Origin: Lichtheimia corymbifera B2541
Lineage: Eukaryota; Mucoromycota; Mucoromycetes; Mucorales; Lichtheimiaceae
Reading direction: 5' to 3'
NCBI GenBank assembly: GCA_000697475.1
Contig: JNEU01001088.1
Location: forward strand, 50,832-114,831
DNA length: 64,000 bases
Of the stretch, positions 57,507-64,000 are shown one piece after another. Positions within the stretch are counted from its first letter, which is position 1. Each line of letters opens with the position of its first letter. The notes under the pieces are model-generated. The model was not told the DNA's origin. It saw only the letters and a list, made by a program, of their open reading frames with translations, and searched no databases. The position numbers and the translations under genes were made by a program.

Positions 57507-58380
57507 TTACTTGCGAGACTATAAGACTCATGTTAGTTACCATGTCTTTATCTAATAAAATATACCATACCTTGATCTTCTTGAGATAGAATTCGAGTTC
57601 CTTGCCTTCAAGAATGTAACCATCGGCACGACCGCATTGACCAGGACGAGAAGAGATGACGGCATAGAGACGACCAGCAGCGAATTGATCATCCAAAAGG
57701 GGATCGACAGCACCGTTTTGTTGACGAGCAGCGACCTTCTTTTGAACGCTCTTGGACTTTTGAGCGACGGCAGCAGCGACTTCTTCAGCCTTGGAAGTAG
57801 CGATCTTCTTCTTGCCGAGGGGAAGAGCATAGTGGTTCTCGTACCATTGACGGAAAGGAGTGGCATCGATTTGGACAACAGCGTTCTTGACAAGAGTGTT
57901 GGTACGGACCAACTCGTTGTTGGAGGCGTTGTAGACGACAGTCAAGATACGGGTCTTGCGGGTGCAACCTTCAGAGCCCCAAGAGTAGTTGCCAGACTCC
58001 AAACGAAGAGCACGGAACTTGGAGTTACCACCACGAGTGCGCACAGTGTGGACACGCTTGGCACCAAGCTTGGTCATGGCAGCAGGACGACCCAACTCGA
58101 ACCTAGAATTCAAACGTGAATAAATCAACCTTGTTCTCTTTTCTTCAATGGCTCGCATTTCGACATTTACTTTCTCTTTTTGCGGTAGGGAGTACGCTTG
58201 GCACCAGTTTTCCTAATAAGATATCAGTTTCATTCATCTTCTTTATGTTTTGTATCAAAGACACTTACGAGCACTTGCTCAAAGAGGATCGGCTGATACC
58301 TATTCATTCAATAACAAAGTCAATGGATGAAGCCATGGATGGATGGATGCATGTATATAATGGATGGATGCCATACCCAT
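57507..58380 (-). CDS. RPS8: 40S ribosomal protein eS8
   Basis: Structural protein of the small ribosomal subunit. Exons: 58377-58380 (only ATGG), 58269-58299, 58171-58212, 57571-58102 and 57507-57518; 206 aa, the normal length. '[20 protein letters not shown]', '[20 protein letters not shown]', '[20 protein letters not shown]', '[13 protein letters not shown]' and '[14 protein letters not shown]' are diagnostic. The four-base first exon ending inside codon 2 is a usual arrangement for fungal ribosomal protein genes. The second exon encodes '[17 protein letters not shown]', differing from the near-invariant GISRD(S/N)xHKR(R/S) at four positions, while everything downstream is canonical. Splicing signals around it are good, so the model is probably right and the difference may be real or a sequence error. 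Confidence 0.92.
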
Positions 58381-58826
58381 ATTGGTCGATGGATGAAAAG
58401 GAGTGTACCTAGGCTTCCAGGTCTCGGCAGGCTCTTAACCATGAAACTCCGCTCATGAATGCTGTAATGCAAGCCATACACCTGCTATGATACAGCGTCA
58501 ATACAATGGTTGCCATGGATACACATGGGTAGTTGTAGATTAAAAGCATTATATTAGGGGGTTCATATATACACCTCAATAAAAATACATCAATTGATCG
58601 ATATACACCTTGTATCCTTGACAACACGATACCACCAAGCGATGAAGAGTAGCAGCAGCAAGCACGAAAACGAGAGAGGATATTTAATGTCATCATTCAA
58701 ATGGTAAAAAGAAGAGAGAAGAAAGGGAAGGGAAGCTATGGTACAGGTTATACATATATGAGTGAGTGAGTGAATGGCATTGAGAATGGAGAATGGATGA
58801 TGATTTTTGCTATATGGGTAGCTCTT
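58381..58826. other. Intergenic interval, RPS8 promoter and LSM8 3' flank
   Basis: 446 bp with no gene. GA-rich strips at 58705-58735 are next to the LSM8 3' end. Confidence 0.55.
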
Positions 58827-59306
58827 TTAGAGGGTCGTTGTTGCAAGTGGTTCTGCCCGTATTTGCGATAGATCAATGGCTGTATCCTTTTCCTCATCCA
58901 CAAGGCCCACTGTACACCTATAAACAATCATTCAGTATACGTCTCATATCATCCAATGCATTACTGCGCATATCCACACGTACAAGCTATCACCACGAAC
59001 AAGGTAAAGTCCAAGAGGGACAACTTCTGTTCCATCCATAGAAAACACTCGTTCCTGACATTTTTCCAGAATCACGTTGGCGTTTTGGTCAGTGCCTTTC
59101 AAAGTTCCCTAGATAAACAAAAACAGTGAGTCGATTGCGCGTCTTTTTTTTATCAGATCACACGAGTCAATCGTACCACGAGAACACGACCATCGAGTGT
59201 TACAACAAGCACCGTTTCTGATTCGAACAAGAGTTTTTAGTATTATGGGTATGGGTGAAGGGTTTAGTGAGTACTTACGGTTAAGGAATGGAGACAATAA
59301 AGTCAT
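58827..59306 (-). CDS. LSM8: U6 snRNA-associated Sm-like protein LSM8
   Basis: Subunit of the nuclear LSM2-8 ring that binds the 3' end of U6 snRNA. Exons 59279-59306, 59177-59217, 58984-59108 and 58827-58917; 94 aa, the normal size. Sm1 motif: 'TVLVVTLDGRVLVGTLKGTD' with 'NANVILEKCQERVF'. Sm2 motif: 'LGLYLVRGDSLCTVG', where LSM8 has the RG(D/N) signature. The tail 'LVDEEKDTAIDLSQIRAEPL' is the LSM8-specific end and separates it from LSM1. A TACTAA branch site precedes the first acceptor. It is divergent from the small Cys-rich gene at 59825. Confidence 0.95.
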
Positions 59307-59824
59307 GTTGAGAGCGTGTGTGTATGTGTGTGATAATGTCTACCAAGTATAAAGAACAGCCTCTTCCTCTCTCCCTGCAAATTAATTTTTCATTGGCAGT
59401 CGTCCTCCACACCCCTCCCCTCCCTCACAACTGCAACTCACACTAGAAATAGCTTACTCAACAATGCAATCTTACATAATAAAAAGCTGCTTCTGATATG
59501 AATGTTCTCAGGATGCAATGTAAACAACCCATTTGTAGAATATTGAATCGGTCAAAACATGCATAATTGCTATTACAACGTAATAAAGGATTGACATAAT
59601 TGAGCTTGCTACATAATACGTAATAATGAATAGGCTAAGGAAATGATTGATCCGTATACAACTCAAGAAATCTTACTAGAAATAAAAGGATGCATGAAAA
59701 AAGGCAAATGGCTTTGCTGCGACCCAATCACCCAAATGTGGCTGGCTGACATCTTTATATTTGCGCCACTTCCTGCCACTATTTTATTTTCTCTCTTTAT
59801 CCAATGCCAATCGCGATACCAAGG
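59307..59824. promoter_or_regulatory. Divergent promoter region of LSM8 and the Cys-rich protein
   Basis: 518 bp between two start codons facing apart. Pyrimidine-rich tracts flank both sides. An upstream plus frame (59643-59828) overlaps the ATG at 59825 but has no family features and is more likely leader. Confidence 0.4.
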
Positions 59825-60302
59825 ATGAACGATCCGTGTTGTCCTCTATGTGGCTACAGCTTAAAGCAGTTCCAGATAAATCTGGCGTGTCATGTCACAA
59901 TGTGCGAGAACGTAGAGGTAAGATATAAGCAACATAGATCTCTATGGCCCAGATCCTGATCGCGCGATCTCTTTTTTTTTATAGTGTCCTTTTCCACTGG
60001 ATCAACCCGAGATTGAGACCTTTATCAATATGGGGGAAGGTGCGTTGACAGCTTTGTTGGATGAACATAAAGTGAACGAGCCTTTACCACAGGCCACGCC
60101 ACCATCGTGTCTTTCAGATATCGAGCATCTGTTCAACGACGAAGAAGACGACAACAATAGTGATACAATGACGCCTATGGATACCCCACCACCCGCCGTG
60201 GAAATGAGCTTGTTTGATGGCTTGGATGACATGCTTTCTTATGATACCAAGGATGATCCCTTCCAAGAGAATGCTGAACTTGATCAATTGCTTGGACTAT
60301 GA
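59825..60302 (+). CDS. Small zinc-ribbon-like protein, 136 aa
   Basis: Exons 59825-59917 and 59985-60302; 136 aa. The N-terminal 45 residues hold a metal-binding-like set: 'CCPLCGYSL', 'LACHVTMC' and 'CPFPLDQPE', giving CxxC...CxxxxxC...C. A short 'C-x-(F)PL' box after a CEN-type turn also occurs in zinc-binding eukaryotic nuclear proteins such as the USPL1 N-terminus, but I cannot assign it to that family. The rest is acidic and Asp/Leu-rich ('FDGLDDMLSYD', 'FNDEEDDNNSD'), reminiscent of transactivation or protein-interaction tails. No signal peptide. The role is unknown; nuclear is a guess. Confidence 0.7.
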
Positions 60303-61099
60303 CACTCTATCGACATTCCTTGACCTGTAAATACTTGCACGCACTTGTTCGACTTTCGAAATATACATATTCTCCTCCTCCTCTTTCATCTCTTCTGGTA
60401 GTATGCTTGGATATATGATTGTTGTTCTCTTTCTTTTTAGCCCCATCGACGACAATGACATTGCAACATGCAGAGTGACTTTTTTGGGATATGACATGGA
60501 TGTGGTTGGCAGCACACACACACCCACACACACACACACCACTGCAAGGCAGGTGGATGCCGCCGATCTTCATTCTTATATGGTGGGTGTGATTGTATGG
60601 AGGATTGGGAAAAAGTGACCAATGTACTTATATTCATCTACCTCACGCCACGAGTGGATCCACAGGTGGATGGCAACAGCGAGTTTGGACAAAATTGTGC
60701 ATGTGTGGACCCAATTTGATGGTGTACAAGGATCAAGGTCATTCAGTGGTTTATATATCGGGCGGCAAAACGACATGCTGGTGGCACATGGATTGGTGCT
60801 TGCAGTTTGCCTAGGTGGCTTTTGGATACCAAGGATCCTTTTTCAAGTGGGGGTGGGACATTTGGATCTTTTGTAGCTGTACGCCCTTACGATGTGCCCA
60901 GGATAGAATGAATGTTACAATAAAGAGACGCTGCATTGTTTGCTGTGCATCCTATTATAGTAATTGTGTACAACTGCATTAGGAAATTGATCTACTACTT
61001 CAACTATAAACCTCCGGTATTACAGCTTTTGCTTCTGCATTTTAGCTCTCTCTCTCTCTCTCTCTCTCTTTCTTTTTCTCGTCTATCACTTTTGTAATC
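60303..61099. other. Intergenic interval upstream of the myosin light chain gene
   Basis: 797 bp with a (CA)n run near 60518-60540 and no supported gene. Short plus frames at 60403-60876 are low in coding character. Confidence 0.55.
61045..61080 (+). promoter_or_regulatory. CT-rich tract before the myosin light chain start
   Basis: An uninterrupted CT-dinucleotide run of about 24 bases and further pyrimidines end 20 bp before the ATG. Pyrimidine tracts at this place are common at fungal transcription starts. Confidence 0.6.
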
Positions 61100-61770
61100 A
61101 TGGCACCAGTAAGATAAAATCACTTTGAATCATGGATCATCCTTGTTTTTAACATGGATCCAACGACTAGCAAATTCTTCGAAAAGGCAAATCAAGAGGT
61201 GTACGTCAAAACTCAAACGTCTTTGCAATGATCAATCCACAGCAAATGGAAGAAATGCGGCGAACATTCTATATGATGGATACAAATGGCGATGGTGTTG
61301 TATGTCAGGAGGATCTTGAGACCATATTTGAGAATCTAGGTACTATCTTGACCACATGTCATGCATCAACCCTTTGCTAACAACCCAATTCATATAGGCC
61401 AAACAGTGTCACCAGAACAAATTGAAAAGATGTTGAGTGAAGGACCTGGATCTACGATCAATCTAATGGTGTTTCTGACATTGATGGCCGAGAAATTGAC
61501 GGGAACTGACCCAGAACAAGTGATATTGGATGCTTTTTCAACCTTTGACGATGACGGTAAAGGCACCATCAATGCTGATTACTTACGTGAGTGCATGACT
61601 ACTATGGGCGATCGATTCACGCATGAAGAGGTATGACCTTTCCAATGCATGTAGATATGATACTCACCATAAGCCTGCAGGTTGATATTATGTTTCAAGG
61701 CGCTACCATTGACGATAAAGGGAACTTCAATTACAAGGATTTTGCTCAAGTGCTTAAACATGGAGAATAA
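61100..61770 (+). CDS. RLC1: Myosin II regulatory light chain (EF-hand)
   Basis: EF-hand light chain that binds the second IQ motif of myosin II and supports the cytokinetic ring. Exons 61100-61108 (only 9 bp), 61171-61339, 61398-61630 and 61681-61770; 166 aa. A basic N-terminal stretch precedes 'SNVFAMINPQQMEEM', the site of the phosphorylatable SNVF-type box of RLCs. The first EF-hand 'MMDTNGDGVVCQEDL' keeps good calcium ligands. 'GPGSTINLMVFLTLMAEKL' followed by 'GTDPEQVILDAF' and 'TTMGDRFTHEEVDIMFQ' plus 'GNFNYKDFAQVLKHG' are specific for regulatory rather than essential light chains. The other EF loops have lost ligands, as usual for RLC. Confidence 0.93.
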
Positions 61771-62637
61771 AAATTACGATACCCCACCATGCATTTCATT
61801 GCCTATCCAAGTAGACATTGCGATCGATCACATAACGTGACCAGCGCTCACTACTTTAGGGCTTCAATTTACTCAGAAGCCGTCAATGTGAAAAAACCAC
61901 TCCCATATCATTTGCCTTTATGTTAGCACAAGACGACACAAGTGCACGTCAACCAGAAAAAGTCGATGATGGCCCTATAATATATGTAGCTTATCAACGT
62001 GGAAATCACTTTGAGGATGCCATGCAATTATATCCACGATGTCATAAAGTGCATACTTCACCACGTTCCCAGCTCCGTGACATGAGCAGGATAGCATACT
62101 GTAAATAGTGAGCAAAGCTGGCAAGATAGTATGGGCATTACCTTTAGTGCCAGATACATTGCATGTTATGCACAACGGTTCCTCGACATATAAGTTGATA
62201 TCGCTTTTTTCATATGCACAGGAGGATTGAATTGCTGATGCGTTTTCTCCTTGAGACGTATGTACAGCGCTGCTGCAAGTACCAACATTTCTGAACTACG
62301 GCTTTCACTCATGAAAGGTATGTGAATGATTACATGTATATCTATTTTGGTGACATTGCTAACCAGGGCATGGTAGAAATGACCATGGCAAAAGTTGGTA
62401 AGCAAATGCTTATTGCCCAACAACCGTAGATGAAGAGTATTTTCCACTCAAACACCCCCCCTTTACAAACGTTTTCGCATAATATTATAACAGCCACATA
62501 TGCTTACATCCCCTCATCCTCTTTTTGCGTTCCTTGAATGGGATATAGGAGGGAGCGAACGAGAACACCCAAAAATGTTATAAAAGAGGACCATAAAAAG
62601 CCCACAGGCAAGTCTACTAGTTAACAAAAAAAAATTA
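61771..62637. other. Intergenic interval, no gene recognised
   Basis: 867 bp. Short frames at 61920-62108 (plus) and 62166-62447 (minus) have no recognised domains. The right end has the TATA box of the short peptide gene. Confidence 0.55.
62579..62589 (+). promoter_or_regulatory. TATA box of the short secreted peptide gene
   Basis: TATAAAAGAGG lies 59 bp before the ATG at 62638. The same eleven bases occur before Cys-tail paralogue 2 (39274). Confidence 0.6.
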
Positions 62638-62790
62638 ATGAACATGGTGAGCTCTTCTATCCTTGCTGTGTGTCTCGCATCTGCCGTCCTTTTATCCTCT
62701 GTACAAGCAGCTCCCGTAGGAGAATCCCAAGATGCTCCCCAAGGAACTACACTCGGTTATATAGGCACTACTCCCCGCGCAGTTATTTGA
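62638..62790 (+). CDS. Short secreted peptide, 50 aa
   Basis: A 50-codon frame beginning 'MNMVSSSILAVCLASAVLLS' and 'SVQA', a clear signal peptide, then 'APVGESQDAPQGTTLGYIGT' and six more residues to the stop. The mature part is short, Cys-free and Gly/Pro/Gln-rich. A TATA box at a suitable distance supports transcription. A second ATG is at codon 3. A spliced 3' exon cannot be ruled out (TATAG at 62760-62764). No family is recognised. Confidence 0.5.
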   Translation: MNMVSSSILAVCLASAVLLSSVQAAPVGESQDAPQGTTLGYIGTTPRAVI

Positions 62791-63436
62791 ATTGTCCACC
62801 CTGTTGATCCTAATGCTTGGACGATCACCAAGTAGACAGCAGTTGAATATGGATTACCTATTCTCTCTCTTCCCTGATGAGCGCGTAATGGCGTATTATT
62901 CGTATTATTATTTGCTAGCTGCAGTGACATAGTAATAACCATGACCAATAAAGAAAGCCTAACTGTTCCATGTATTATGTAATCCCTTTCTCATATATCA
63001 GTGTTGGTATGTAAGCAGATGTAGTCTTCAAAGCCTAGAGGACGAATTCACGTATATAGATTGATTCGCATTATTAATAAAGATACAATACAAGAGCAAA
63101 ATAAGTAGTCTTGGCACGCATCCATGTCATCATGCATGCCTTCGAGAGTCCAACTCTTGTCAATGATATGGTCCTTGTAGTTGATCCCGTGGGATACCTT
63201 ACTGCCAAAGAACATGGGCTTCGATTGTCGAATAATGGCAATACCGGTCCTTTTATTATATCATGTCCATCTTCACCGCCATATCTACTTGTCTACCCTG
63301 ACTCTTTGATTAGCTCGATGATGGCATTGACGTTGTTCTTGTAAATGGGCAGGTACCAATAAATTTGAAATCATGCGGGATGTGACACAAGTCCACTTCT
63401 CTTCACTCTCTGTACATATAAAAAAGTCCACCGCCA
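62791..63436. other. Intergenic interval, no gene recognised
   Basis: 646 bp between the short peptide and the Ies2 gene. A plus frame at 63111-63344 and minus frames here lack coding features. A TATATAAAA-like site at 63414-63422 probably serves Ies2. Confidence 0.55.
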
Positions 63437-64000
63437 ATGAAACGCACACACGACGACCCAGAATCACCACTCTCCTCTCTCGATTCTCAAGAAGAACTCA
63501 GCGAAGACGAATTGGAAGACGAACTAGACGACAACATTGTCAATCCTGACGTGGACGAATTGGAGGAAATAGAAGACGAAGACGACGATTTGGACGATCT
63601 CAGCGATGAAGAAACACCATCGCCACTCCCTGCAGCCAGTAGAAAGAAAAAGAGCATGAAAAGGAAAAGACCAGGTTAGATTCAATGTGGATTGATCAAA
63701 CGACGTGTGATTGATTGAGTGATCTCATTTAGCGTATCAAGAACCCAACAGTGATGAAGATATTGAAGAGATGAATGAGGATCAAGAGATGGAAGAACAA
63801 CAAGAAGACGAGGAAGAGGAAGAGGAAGAGGAAGAGGAAGAGGATGATGATGAAGGAGATGATTTGGAAGTTGTCAGTAATCGACCCTTGACCAAACGTC
63901 AACGAGCCAAGTTCAACAACGATGGACCTGAGGAATTCCTCGAATTGCCTATGGGTAAGTTTATCAGTGCTATCCGATGATCATCAGCGAGCTAATCGTA
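63437..64000 (+). CDS. IES2: INO80 complex subunit Ies2 (INO80B, PAPA-1 domain), C-terminus beyond window
   Basis: Subunit of the INO80 chromatin remodeller that stimulates its ATPase. Exons 63437-63674 and 63733-63954, followed by a GTAAGT donor at 63955 with the intron running off the window; 153 complete codons are visible. The N-terminus 'MKRTHDDPESPLSSLDSQEE' leads into two long Asp/Glu runs. The start of the PAPA-1-like region is 'PLTKRQRAKFNNDGPEEFLE' followed by 'LPMG', as in Ies2/INO80B. The rest of the PAPA-1 domain and any zf-HIT are not in view, so assignment relies on the TKRQRA...EFLELP motif. Confidence 0.75.

Noticed and set aside
1..64000. tRNA or rRNA genes
   Set aside because: I scanned for T-arm-like GTTCRANNC strings and clover-leaf flanks by eye and found none; a covariance-model scan would be decisive.

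Overview
The window looks like nuclear DNA of an early-diverging filamentous fungus, most likely a mucoralean member of the Mucoromycota. That placement is an inference. It rests on dense short GT-AG introns (about 49-95 bp), fungal housekeeping genes (GWT1, PEX13, NDT80/PhoG-type and Zap1-like factors, INO80 subunit Ies2), a Grainyhead/CP2 factor as found in early-diverging fungi, and a eukaryotic TnpB/Fanzor-like gene. Most genes are split, so I rebuilt them exon by exon from donor and acceptor sites, reading-frame phase and protein-family similarity. In every multi-exon model given here the phases close exactly. I saw no rRNA, tRNA or CRISPR array.

Layout. 1-1430: 5' part of a CP2/Grainyhead transcription factor (minus strand, runs off the left edge). 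1431-7379: almost gene-free, with diverged tandem and dispersed repeats. 7380-16871: a compact minus-strand housekeeping block of mitochondrial aconitase, a CDK12/Ctk1-type CTD kinase, the GPI inositol acyltransferase GWT1 and a single-HKD phospholipase D-like protein. 17385-30775: a small beta-trefoil (ricin B-type) lectin, an FAD monooxygenase, a BAR-PH-ArfGAP-ankyrin protein, a 20-cysteine secreted protein, an HSL-type alpha/beta hydrolase and a Zap1-like zinc-finger factor. 32596-36283: a tiny secreted peptide and the recombination motor RAD54.

36940-45972 is the accessory centre. Three plus-strand paralogues encode small secreted proteins with six or seven cysteines and a terminal Cys-Cys-Cys-Pro-type tail (36940, 39348, 45661). 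A five-exon minus-strand gene for a roughly 1,364-residue Fanzor-like (TnpB/RuvC-zinc ribbon) protein lies between the second and third. This locus is the most interesting part of the window.

46135-64000 returns to core functions: an LRR protein, an NDT80-family factor, two unrecognised proteins, PEX13, ribosomal protein eS8, LSM8, a small Cys-rich nuclear-type protein, the myosin regulatory light chain, another tiny secreted peptide and the start of Ies2. The core genes do not form a pathway. They span mRNA transcription and decay (CTK1, LSM8), chromatin and repair (RAD54, Ies2), GPI anchoring, peroxisome import and translation. The accessory theme is secretion: six predicted secreted products, several with TATA boxes 50-75 bp upstream of the ATG.
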